DNA of 64,000 nucleotides from Lecanicillium sp. G3. Lineage: Eukaryota; Ascomycota; Sordariomycetes; Hypocreales; Cordycipitaceae. Each line of letters opens with the position of its first letter. Positions within the stretch are counted from its first letter, which is position 1. The notes under the pieces are model-generated. The model was not told the origin of the DNA. It searched no databases and saw only the letters and a program-made list of their open reading frames with translations. Both the position numbers and the translations under genes were made by a program. The stretch is taken from NCBI GenBank assembly GCA_037575805.1, contig JAZHPD010000017.1, positions 186,001-250,000 of the forward strand. The letters run 5' to 3'. Below are positions 55,701 through 64,000 of this stretch, piece after piece.

Positions 55701-56204
55701 CTGATTCAGCACTCAGCATAAGCATAATGAAAACTAAAGAAATAAATGTTTCTGCTGGTACAACAAGAGCAATGTAGGTGAGAGCAGTGCGAACAATAAG
55801 AACAGTGGAAGGATAATGACAAAGTAGATCAGCAGGCTAATGACTTCGAAATGAAAGGTTGAGCACAGCTCAGACCCAGGCGACGTAATTGAACCTTGCA
55901 TAGCCCTGCCTTTTGGTGAAAAAATAACTTTTGAAGCTCTCGTTAATGTGGAAGAGTCGCATAAAGGTTCTTGAAACATGGCGCAATCGTAATACGATAT
56001 CATTATCCATGTTCTTCATTAGCAGAATTAATGTGTCTTCTGGTAATTGAAGTAACGGGCTGTTGCATTGATTCCTTTGAACATATTGAACGAGTATGTC
56101 GACCTTTCCGTCCTGCGACGCGCACTGTATGAGTTAGTTGGTACTTGGCACAATTGACGTGATCATCTATGTTATTTAAAGACTTGACCTACGCTTAAAG
56201 ATTA

Positions 56205-56368
56205 GATTTAATAATTATAATTTATAGAGTTTATAAGAAATTATTCTATATTATTATATCTTATTAGTGTCTTATATCAAAGGGGGTGGAAGGCCTATTA
56301 ATCCGGGGGCGGGGCGGCGCCGTTCTATTCATTGGTAGAGACCCGTCCGTTGTCCAGCCTTCATTACT
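56205..56368 (+). repeat. Copy B of duplicated segment, RIP-like mutated
   Basis: Left half is AT-rich and differs from copy A almost only by G-to-A and C-to-T. For example TTCTATATTATTATATCTT (56244-56262) stands for TTCTGTGCCGTTATACCTT (52624-52642), six changes all toward A/T. The right half from about 56283 is nearly unmutated. Confidence 0.75.
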
Positions 56369-57303
56369 CCCTCACCTGCCGCGACAAGCGCATTGCCCAC
56401 CAAAAATCCAGGGCCACTAGCTAGCTCCCTTCGCCAGACACGAACCAACTCCGCCCACCCCCGCCTAGATTACTCGAATCTGAAATGCCCACCGCAACAT
56501 AAGTGCAGCGGCGATGCAACGGAGGGGCATGGATGCAATACCGCCAGTAAGCGGGCGCCTTCGGTCCTCGAGCCACAACGACGCTCTTCAGCAGCCAGGT
56601 CACAGCCGGTTGGTTCAAGAAGCCAGATTTAGGCCGCCGCATGCTCTGATCTCCCCGTTTACCCAACTCAATTGATTGCGCGTGGGCGATGGGCATCCTC
56701 CAATGTTGGGTCAGCCAGTACGGAGTAAGCGTCGCCCATCAAAGATGGCAGGCAGTGCTTATTGAGCAAGGGCCGGCTTAGATTCGTTCAGATCCCGGCT
56801 GACACCTAACTCTGAGAAAGCCGCCTCTCGGCCCTCGAACGGGAGCGGAAAGAACCAAGGTCTGATCCGACCTAGCTGCGCATTCAGTCATGCTTTATTC
56901 GTAGACTCTCTTGTGGCGTCGGTTTTCGCATTGAGTCTGTCAGTGGCTGCTCCCGTTGGCCAGACGCTGGCGAGTCTCAGGCACAATACCGTACTAGTTA
57001 GTCAGTCAGGTGCTGTGATATTCGCGACACGTCATCTTTGTCCCAGAAAATTCCTTGAAACCTTTTTTTTTCCTTTTTGGGGCCGCCCGTGTCAGTGCGC
57101 TACGCAGCGCATCCCATCGCCATCACACGTCGGCGAGGTCGAGGCCAGTCCTCTCGGCGCATCCCCCTACAGCAAAATATCTGGTCGAGTTCAAGCTCGC
57201 ACACAAATATACAACGACTCGCTCTTTGTTAGTCCCTTCTTTCTCGTTTTCAGAGGTCGAAACTAATAACCGACGAGAAGAGCCTGCGGTTACTCTGATA
57301 GCT

Positions 57304-58158
57304 ATGCCCGCTTTACTCTCCTGGACCTCCACGAGGTCAATGGCTCATTACCAGCGGTCGCACAGAACTTGGGCAGTCGTCACTGGAGGCTCTGCGGGTA
57401 TCGGTTTTGCTTGCGCGACCGAGCTTGCTAATAGGGGGTTCAACGTCGTCCTTGTCGGCCACAAAGTGGATGAGTTGAGAGAGGCTTCTGATCAGATCAT
57501 GGCCACCAACCCGGCGATCCTGACTGAAGTTGTAGTCGTCGACTGCATCTCTACAACTACCCAAAATATAACTGAGCTCGTTCGACGACTGTCTCATCTC
57601 GCAATCACGGTTCTGGTGAACAATGTCGGCGGCATGGTACCAGTGCCACCTGCAGGTATCAAGCCCCTTCCCCACTACAACGCCGCTGATATTGATGCCA
57701 CCATCAATCTGAATTTACGCTTCATGGTTCATCTGACCCGTCTCCTGCTACCTGTGCTAATTCAGAATGAGCCGTCGTTGATCATCAGTATGAGCTCACA
57801 AGCAAGATTCGGTTGCCCATTCACAGCTGTTTACAGTGGTTCCAAGGCGTTTGTCGCCGCTTTTAGCAATTCTCTGCATAGGGAGAGCAGAATTGAGAGA
57901 TGGGGTGTGTCGTCCGTTGCAGTCATATCGGGTGAAGTACAATCCCAATCAAACGCGCGGTGGGCACCAGGCATGATCACGGCCACTGAATTTGCCAGGA
58001 AGCTGTTCAACGCGGCACCAGATGCAGCTCTTAAAGGAACCCTAGAAATTACTCCTGACTGGCGGCATCGAATTTCGGGCTTATTATTTAAAGTTCTGCC
58101 GGAATGGCTGCGGCTCAAAATTCTTGTGGCCAATCTTCATCGGGAGGGATCTGGGTAA
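57304..58158 (+). CDS. Short-chain dehydrogenase, 17beta-HSD12 / 3-ketoacyl-reductase-like
   Basis: 284 residues, single exon, from ATG 57304. The frame is open upstream but only through leader sequence. Rossmann cofactor motif TGGSAGIG is at 27-34, NNVGG at 106-110, catalytic serine within SMSSQ (about 165) and YSGSK with Tyr177 and Lys181. The SDR active site is therefore complete. The overall pattern is closest to the 17beta-hydroxysteroid dehydrogenase type 12 / 3-ketoacyl-CoA reductase group, but the N-terminal membrane segment of ER members is short or absent. In this setting an oxidation or reduction of a steroid hydroxyl/ketone is a reasonable guess. It converges on the DHCR24-like gene, 136 bp away. 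Confidence 0.85.
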   Translation: MPALLSWTSTRSMAHYQRSHRTWAVVTGGSAGIGFACATELANRGFNVVLVGHKVDELREASDQIMATNPAILTEVVVVDCISTTTQNITELVRRLSHLAITVLVNNVGGMVPVPPAGIKPLPHYNAADIDATINLNLRFMVHLTRLLLPVLIQNEPSLIISMSSQARFGCPFTAVYSGSKAFVAAFSNSLHRESRIERWGVSSVAVISGEVQSQSNARWAPGMITATEFARKLFNAAPDAALKGTLEITPDWRHRISGLLFKVLPEWLRLKILVANLHREGSG

Positions 58159-58294
58159 GAATGGCGGTTTTGGAAGGATAAAAAGTCGGCAGAATTGATA
58201 TGTGATCTTCCTGATGAGCACAGTCACATGGGCCAGGAAGAGGTTTCCTTCCAAGCGAGTATTACATGAATTTGTACTTGTCAGTTGTATAGTT

Positions 58295-59836
58295 TTATTT
58301 GCTGGTAGCTGTTGATATCTTGTTCCACTTCCACGCTGCGTTTCTGTGAAGGCGCCAATCTCCGGACCTAAAAGCCTGCAACATACCAAGTATCCCCCCG
58401 ATCGGCCACAACTCACTGAAAGCTGAACCCCAAGTACTCTGCTTGCGCATCTGGTCGTCGACATTGATAGTTACCTTGTCGAATATGGTGGGCAAGAAAG
58501 TAGCGTGGTACTTTTTTCTCAGAGAGTCGTACCACGCTCTATCGTATATGCTCCAGAATTCCTCTTCACTGTAGTAACAATGCGCATACAGCCATTTCCG
58601 ACCTCCCAGGTTGTGTAGTTTTCTTTCCAAGGCGCGGTTCATGAACAAGAATTCCTGCCGTGATCGAGGTCCCCAGCCCCACACTCCGATGCTAACCATT
58701 CGTCGAGACATGGCTCTTGTCGCCGCCGGGCCGCCATCCTCGCAGGTGACAGGATGGAAAGTCGGCGTCGGCGTCTCGCGCAGCGGGCAAAGCCAGAGCG
58801 GCCAGATGCCCAAGTCTCTGGTTGCGAAGTGGATGAAGCTTGCGGCCGTTTCTTGTGGCAGAGCAACGTCCTGGACCACGAAACGCGACGACATGCCGCC
58901 AGCGTGTAAGGCGTGGTATAATGTGCGCGTGTGAGAGAAGTCGTCGAGCAGCCAGCGAAAAAAGCTGTTAAATGGAATATAGTTGAAGTATGTGTAGCCC
59001 TCACGGCCTACCCAGAACGCAGCGCGATCGTAGCGAAATAGGTACTCGGCGAGAGGGACGTAATCGCACCGTGGTAAAGGCGGCTTGACTTGCGCTGTCA
59101 TCTCTTGCACGTGCATGTAGTACCAGGGATCAGAAGCATCGCTAAATGTCTGCAGATTTTGATGAGGTGGTTTCTCGTCCGTAAGCTCGCCTGTGATGAT
59201 GGCGCCGTGAGTGTCGTTGAATAGTATGCCATCAACATAGTCGTTGTCGCTGCGAGCTGCCTCAATTCGCAGACGGGAGAGAGCTTCACTGACGCTGTTG
59301 ACGCGGACGTATGTTGTCCGGACAAATTTCTTGGCCTCTACAAGACGAAGCTCTAACAAAGTTACGACACCGAGCGTGCCAGCTGCTCCTGCTGCACCGT
59401 GAAACAAGTCTTGGTGATGCAAGTCAGACGCCGTGACGATTTCGCCATTGCCCAAGACCAATTCCACGGAATTCACGTTGTCGCTGAAGAAACCATGGCG
59501 AAATGAGCTGCTCTCTCCGGATGTGCCCGAGAAGCCTCCCCCGGCTGTGATTCCCGGAAATTCCATAACCACAGGAGGCACCAAGCCATGGCTAAGAGTC
59601 GCCTCCACAAGACGGTCCATCGGCACGTTGGGTTCAACGAACGCAACTCGCGCGGCTTTGTCGATAGATACAACATTAGATAACGTAGAGATGTCGATTA
59701 CTTTGGTGCTTCTTTGGTGCCGTGGCCTAGTAGAGTTGCTAGAGCCATGGTATATGCGAAACGCTTCCTTGTTTTCAAAACAGGCCCGAACCATTGCGGC
59801 CATGTTACTGACGACATGTGCGTGTTGCTCCATCAT
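58295..59836 (-). CDS. Delta24-sterol reductase (DHCR24/DWF1 family)
   Basis: 513 residues, single exon; two adjacent ATGs (59836, 59833). FAD-linked (BBE/VAO-type) oxidoreductase. The FAD domain shows FPGITAGGGFSGTSGESSSF followed by HGFFSDNVNSVELVLGNGEI. The C-terminal cap has LGIWPLWLCPLRE and KWLYAHCYYSEEEFWSIYDR, typical of DHCR24/DWF1. Human DHCR24 reduces the sterol Delta24 bond; plant DWF1 isomerises and reduces Delta24(28) of 24-methylene sterols. The usual N-terminal membrane anchor is missing or very short. In ergosterol-making fungi the side-chain step is done by Erg4, so this gene points to a separate pathway. It is in tandem with the DHCR7-like gene on the same strand. Confidence 0.9.
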   Translation of the reverse strand: MMEQHAHVVSNMAAMVRACFENKEAFRIYHGSSNSTRPRHQRSTKVIDISTLSNVVSIDKAARVAFVEPNVPMDRLVEATLSHGLVPPVVMEFPGITAGGGFSGTSGESSSFRHGFFSDNVNSVELVLGNGEIVTASDLHHQDLFHGAAGAAGTLGVVTLLELRLVEAKKFVRTTYVRVNSVSEALSRLRIEAARSDNDYVDGILFNDTHGAIITGELTDEKPPHQNLQTFSDASDPWYYMHVQEMTAQVKPPLPRCDYVPLAEYLFRYDRAAFWVGREGYTYFNYIPFNSFFRWLLDDFSHTRTLYHALHAGGMSSRFVVQDVALPQETAASFIHFATRDLGIWPLWLCPLRETPTPTFHPVTCEDGGPAATRAMSRRMVSIGVWGWGPRSRQEFLFMNRALERKLHNLGGRKWLYAHCYYSEEEFWSIYDRAWYDSLRKKYHATFLPTIFDKVTINVDDQMRKQSTWGSAFSELWPIGGILGMLQAFRSGDWRLHRNAAWKWNKISTATSK

Positions 59837-60647
59837 GTATGCGATGGTTGAAAAAGAGAATTTCGAGAGTAAAAGGGGCTCACAGAGCCATCAGAGCATG
59901 AGTCTGTCCAGGGGGAACTGTAGCTATGCACAACCCGGCGGCATGTCAGGATCTTGCCCAGAGTGGAAAGAGACGGCTACCTGCGCTGGGGTTTTAATTT
60001 GTACCGAAAGCCGTGGCAAATTTGGAACCGCATCAGATTTCGACCGGACAACTCACCGCTACTTTGAAGATGCAAGACACAGCTGGAACATCTTTTGGTA
60101 CCTGACAGTAATTAGGATCGCCGGCGCCATCACAGCAAAGTCACGGTCAAAAGCCGCATTAATTTCGTAAAGGTCAGATTTTGAGAAGGCGGGTCATCCA
60201 CTTCACTGATTAGGGATTTTGGACGGTGTCGGCAATCAAGTACAATGACGTGAACTCATCTACCGACTCGGGGAAACGTAACAACGACAGTGAATGCTCT
60301 GCCCGCATATTGATACCAAATACAGCCTGCCTTGACTACTACAACGCGACAACGATATCTATTCACCTGGAGCACAACGCCTGATGTTGACAAGATGGGT
60401 AAAAAGCCCGAGGCTCAAGGCGTGGCGAACAGGCTTGCCCAAACACTTCGCGAACTGCTAGAATCAAGACTAACTGATCTTCAGTTTACTGTAGATGCTT
60501 CTATTCGCCAGGTCTATCGTCTTTCTGTGCTGAGAGTCTCTGGGGTGGGGGAGGTTCCCTTTGTCGCATAGAAAATCCATTCGCGTCATGGCATGCGCCG
60601 CCAACCTGAATAAGCTGCAGCAGGTGCAAGCGCAGGCCTCGTCCGAG
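59837..60647. other. Spacer between sterol reductase genes
   Basis: 0.8 kb, likely the promoter of the DHCR24-like gene and 3' region of the DHCR7-like gene. A short plus-strand frame at 60332-60571 has no support. Confidence 0.5.
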
Positions 60648-62310
60648 TTAGAAAACACCAGGAATTAGTCTCCACGGCACGGCCCGTCGATATTCGTCCC
60701 ACCACGGCCCATATTTTGCCGCACATCGCTTTTCGTCACGGTAGCATCGATGGATGAGCAGTAATGCCATCCAAATGAAGTACGAATAGGGCAGCAAATG
60801 TGACAAGCCAGAGCATGCACATACACAGAAAGAGAATACAATATCGGCTGCATAGTTCGGATGTCGTACCCAGCCCCAGCATCCTGACGAAATCGCACCA
60901 ACATGTTAGCCATTTTTTTTTTCAAGATGCGGCGTAGAAGTGCTTACCAGAGCACAGAAGTACAGAGCTGTGTCGTTTTGCATCTACAGTGGTGTATTCG
61001 GCCTTGATCACGCGTGGGGCAGCTCCCCAGATCTGAAGAGGCTTGCCTTTCTGCCGCACGCTGTGTTTCTGGTAGTTGGAAAGCCTGAATAGAAAATAGC
61101 TGACGAACCCAGCTGCCAGTATCGTATAGAGTGCTGCAGGTGAGAGGCGGACAAAGTGGGAGGCGAGATACTGGGCTTGCATGGTGTAAACTGTGGGGAG
61201 CCAAACCGAAGACCCCCAGGCCAAGTAGAAGCCAAAGTGATCGTGCGCAATATCGATGGTGGCAAGATACCTGCACAAAATGATCATGTCAGATGTTGAG
61301 TACGGGCGGCGAGTGAGGGGGGGTTTTCTTGCCATTCCTCATTGACAAAAAAGTCGACAACGTATATTGTGTGCAGCAGTGTCACAGCCACCATGGCATT
61401 TGACACGGCGCCAAAGAGGCAATACTGCCGCACCAAAAACGATAAATCCCTGGTTCACGCTTAGTGCACGTTGGAACATCCGCATTCATCGCAAGACATA
61501 CAAGATGACCCAAGAGTTCATGCCCAGCCGGCCAATATGGAACATCTTCAAGTCCCAGAGACGGCCGAGTCGCGGATTGAGCTCGACACCAGCAAGGAAG
61601 TCATGACATATAGACCCTATACATGGTATTAGCATCGATCGTTTGCATATCCACATTGCCCAATCATTACCGCTACATCTGCGGTCGTTATTGCGACCAG
61701 GCCGCAAGTGGCCCTTGACCAGCGCCAGCGTAGCTACAGCCAGACCGTACACATTGCCGCAAACGAGCAAGGTGGCAAAGTGCCGCGCTGGTGCTGAAGC
61801 AGCTTCGGTGCCGCCTATAAGAAGCACCCCGAGCCACAGACACAATGTAAGGAACCAGCTCGCCAATCCATTCACGCGGTATGGAAGGCGAAGGCCAGAT
61901 GGAGTTGGTGGACCGTGGGCGAGCTTTCCCGGAAGCAGCGTATAAAACAAGCCTTGTATGAGCACCCAGGCGGCATAGCCTGTTACCGCGGTCGCGGATA
62001 TGGAGGGAAGGTGACTCTGCAGGAAGTGGACAGGTGACGGGCTGGATAAAAGCTCCCGGGCTCCTTGACTGAGTGAGCTGTCAAACTTTTCCAGGCATGC
62101 ATGAACAAACAAAATGAATATCTGCGCCCACAAGGTAAAAATGAGACTGACAAGTCCAGAAGCTTTCGATACGCGACCTCGTCTGCCCCAAAGTGCCGTC
62201 AAGGCTCCTGCGGCAGAGTTGTTGGCCGCACCGACGGCAATGGGCGCGTCATTGTCTGGCACGCCGGTCACGACAGATTGGCGGGCTTTCGACATGTTCC
62301 TATTCAGCAT
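60648..62310 (-). CDS. Sterol Delta7-reductase (DHCR7, ERG4/ERG24 family)
   Basis: Spliced model: exons 62310-61671, 61616-61502, 61449-61333, 61270-60948, 60883-60648; 476 residues (an alternative start is ATG 62295). Introns: GTAATG...ATAG, GTATGT...CCAG, GCAAGA...GCAG (a GC-AG intron), GTAAGC...TCAG. All phases agree. Family marks are LLPGKLAHGPPTPSGLRLPY in the membrane domain, ICHDFLAGVELNPRLG, DFFVNEEW joined by the GC-AG intron to YLATIDIAHDHFGFYLAWG, LLCSGCWGWVRHPNYAADI and YGPWWDEYRRAVPWRLIPGVF at the end. The TIDI-HDHFG stretch fits DHCR7 rather than Erg24 or Erg4. The ER membrane enzyme uses NADPH to reduce the sterol Delta7 bond; ergosterol synthesis does not need it, so it should serve a special product. 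Confidence 0.9.
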
Positions 62311-63183
62311 TTGCAGCTCGAGCCGGTAGTGCCCAAGTCTGTGGTAACTAGCAGAGACCGCGGTGTGGTGGCGACCACGAGCCAAGCTTGCAAGACGGCA
62401 CCTTTAAGTCTCGGCCGATGAAACCTGTGCGGCGCAAATCCACCGGCAACCATGTCAGGGCTGCCGCCCATTGCTGCGCAACATTTCTGTGGCAGGCCAG
62501 ACCGACCTTTTCACGCCACGTCACAGCGCACAAGTCACATGGATAGTAAGGATCAGCGCCTTGAATTGATGAAAAGAAAGTATCAGACATCAAGTATGAG
62601 AAGCGATAAGCATCCGCGCCAAGAAACGGAGAAAGCTGAATGTCGGGCAACAGGATCTGCGGAAGCTGTGTCTAGGTCCAAGACACAATAGCGCCGATGC
62701 TACTGCATACCGGCGGGACGACCATGCTGGGGCTGCGCCGCTCCGGGTGAAAAGGTTCTTTACAAAAGACGCGATGGACTGAAAGGAGTTTCGTAGAGCG
62801 ATGGCAGCTTCTCGGTAAGATAAACCGTGCTATCGTGATACCTGCAACACCAACCTCGCTTAACCCTCAAGAAAAAAAACAGCCGGGGGTTGGATTTTGT
62901 TGGGGGAGGGGGTGGGAAGGGATGGTTGAAATATTTCATCATGTTCAGATTGAAATTATTATCTCCAGGGTCTCGAGACACGATATAATTGCGCAATGAA
63001 AAAACTATCTGCGGTGCGTTCAGCTGTCCCATGGTCATAGGCGGTCCGCGCCGGTGGGAATGCTGCCGAGACAACCTGGCAGCACAGACATAAGCAGCAC
63101 GAGCCGTTGCGGACCGTCTGAAATATTGCTGCAGCTTTGGCATCTAACAAGGTGGAAGCGCTGCCTCGCGCATGGTTCCTGCA
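62311..63183. other. Spacer upstream of DHCR7-like gene
   Basis: 0.87 kb. A minus-strand frame (62348-62650) with a cysteine pair (YYPCDLCAVTW) has no recognised relatives. Otherwise the region is presumed promoter of the DHCR7-like gene and 3' region of the dehydrogenase. Confidence 0.45.
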
Positions 63184-64000
63184 TCATCTGGACTGCTGAG
63201 CAAGATGTGTCGCTGCGACATACGCTGCCGTCATGGCGGGACCGAGAGTTGAACCCTGCCCAGGGTATGCATTCCCCATCCACGAAGCCGCCGTGTTGCC
63301 CGCAGCATAGAGACCCTGGACGGCGTTGTCCATTCTGTCCAGGACGCGGGCGTCCTGATCGGTGACCAACCCTCCGCGGGTCCCAAGGTCTCCCGGGTAG
63401 ACTGGCACCGCGTAGAATGGCCCTTGCTCGACCGTTCCTAGGGTGCCTTGTGGCGCGTAGTACTGTTCGTATGCAGTCTGCCCTCGATTGAATGCAGGAT
63501 CAGAGCCAGTGGCCATTATGGAAGCGTTGAAATCATTGATGGTGCTCTCCAACACCTGTGATGGCATGTCCAAGTGTTTGGCCAGCTTTGCTAGGCTTTC
63601 TGCGCGTATCACTGTCGACATTGACGGTTGAGACCGCGGCCAGAGAAAATTTGGTCCACAGATTCCCAAGGGATACCTGTTTCGATTCCGCGTGTCTAGT
63701 ACCATCCACGCCGGTATACTGGCCGTCGTCTTATGCCGATCGTACTGCTCGTCGACAAAACGACAGTACTGCGTGGCTTCATTTACAAAACGGCGACCAG
63801 AGCCGTCCACAATGAGACAGTGCGGAGTGCCTCGCTCGTAAAGAAGCATCATTGGCGCCTGGGTGACAGGATGCAGCATAACAGGGGTCCCCCATGTGCA
63901 GTTCATCGACGCCGTTTGTGCCCCTATCTCGACTCCTGCTTTGATGGCCTCGCCTTGGTCATCTGCCGAGGCTAAACTCCATTGGCAGCTGCTAGGCTTG
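63184..64000 (-). CDS. 3-ketosteroid Delta1-dehydrogenase (KstD), N-terminus off the window
   Basis: The frame is open from the window edge to the stop at 63184 (272 residues seen), with no intron. FAD_binding_2-type flavoprotein. Seen are IVDGSGRRFVNEA, YYAPQGTLG, then FYAVPVYPGDLGTRGG with VTDQDARVL, and the C-terminal GLYAAGNTAASWMGNAYPGQ followed by GSTLGPAMTAAYVAA. The closing G-N-x-x-A-x-x-M-G-x-x-Y-x-G-x-G stretch and the Y-P-G-D-x-G-T segment are the hallmarks of 3-oxosteroid 1-dehydrogenases. The FAD-binding GxGxxG should lie beyond base 64000. Such enzymes place a 1,2 double bond in ring A of 3-keto steroids; a fungal relative acts in fusidane (helvolic acid) synthesis. Confidence 0.88.
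   Translation of the reverse strand, partial: KPSSCQWSLASADDQGEAIKAGVEIGAQTASMNCTWGTPVMLHPVTQAPMMLLYERGTPHCLIVDGSGRRFVNEATQYCRFVDEQYDRHKTTASIPAWMVLDTRNRNRYPLGICGPNFLWPRSQPSMSTVIRAESLAKLAKHLDMPSQVLESTINDFNASIMATGSDPAFNRGQTAYEQYYAPQGTLGTVEQGPFYAVPVYPGDLGTRGGLVTDQDARVLDRMDNAVQGLYAAGNTAASWMGNAYPGQGSTLGPAMTAAYVAATHLAQQSR

Larger units (their letters stand above)
52380..57303. other. 4.9 kb spacer between ABC transporter and SDR
   Basis: No gene recognised. Short open frames (for example 54781-54981, 55085-55363) show no family resemblance. It contains the ABC promoter, two diverged copies of one segment (52579-52753 and 56205-56368), a T-run near 53336-53346 and the SDR promoter. Composition swings between AT-rich and GC-rich, as in DNA that has undergone duplication and repeat mutation. 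Confidence 0.6.

Noticed and set aside
62348..62650. Minus-strand frame with PYYPCDLCAVTW, possibly an extra exon of DHCR7 or a zinc protein
   Set aside because: No ATG-anchored splice joins it in frame to the DHCR7 start, and DHCR7 is already full length.
63234..63262. GGTTCAACTCTCGGTCCC-like tRNA T-arm on the minus strand
   Set aside because: It lies within the conserved GSTLGPAM coding stretch of the dehydrogenase; no tRNA fold around it.
47398..64000. Assignment of the right-hand genes to the helvolic acid cluster
   Set aside because: A KstD and an SDR fit, but DHCR24- and DHCR7-type reductases do not belong to fusidane synthesis, which keeps the Delta24 bond, and no cyclase, P450 or acyltransferase is seen within the window.

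Overview
This is nuclear DNA from a filamentous ascomycete, most likely a Sordariomycete and plausibly Hypocreales. The evidence is short introns (about 49-66 nt) with GTANGN donors and CTAAC/CTGAC-type branch sites, GC-rich exons, fungal-type NLR, Atg16, Dot1 and CorA-like proteins, and AT-rich patches carrying one-directional C-to-T and G-to-A changes like those left by RIP. No tRNA, rRNA, CRISPR array or intact transposon was recognised. All splice models were built by hand from donor/acceptor signals and frame continuity; none has transcript support here.

Left part (1-36.5 kb) is mostly conserved housekeeping genes. A fungal NLR (SesA then NB-ARC) runs off the left edge. It is followed by a Nudix hydrolase, a GPHR/ABA_GPCR membrane protein and a universal stress protein. 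After a gene-free stretch of about 6.5 kb come two head-to-head pairs with related jobs: eIF3L with the ribosome-maturation GTPase EFL1, and ATG16 with VPS16. Between and after them lie a basic-tailed orphan protein, the histone H3K79 methyltransferase Dot1, a CxxC/HxH orphan protein and a TilS-type tRNA(Ile)-lysidine synthase.

Middle part (36.5-47.1 kb) is more accessory. It holds a broken HAD phosphatase, a CorA-like metal transporter with a GMN motif, an intron-rich SRPK-type kinase, a BTB protein and a second Nudix hydrolase. An AT-rich, RIP-like patch lies at about 41.6 kb.

Right part (47.4-64 kb) looks like the edge of a sterol/steroid-modifying gene cluster. It has a 14-exon ABCC transporter, a 17beta-HSD/3-ketoacyl-reductase-like SDR, a DHCR24/DWF1-type sterol side-chain reductase, a DHCR7-type sterol Delta7-reductase with a GC-AG intron, and a 3-ketosteroid Delta1-dehydrogenase cut by the right edge. 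The set suggests reduction of a sterol side chain and B ring, carbinol/ketone interconversion at a ring position, A-ring desaturation and export. I cannot match this set to a fungal pathway I know. Sequence beyond 64 kb is needed to see whether P450s or other tailoring genes follow.
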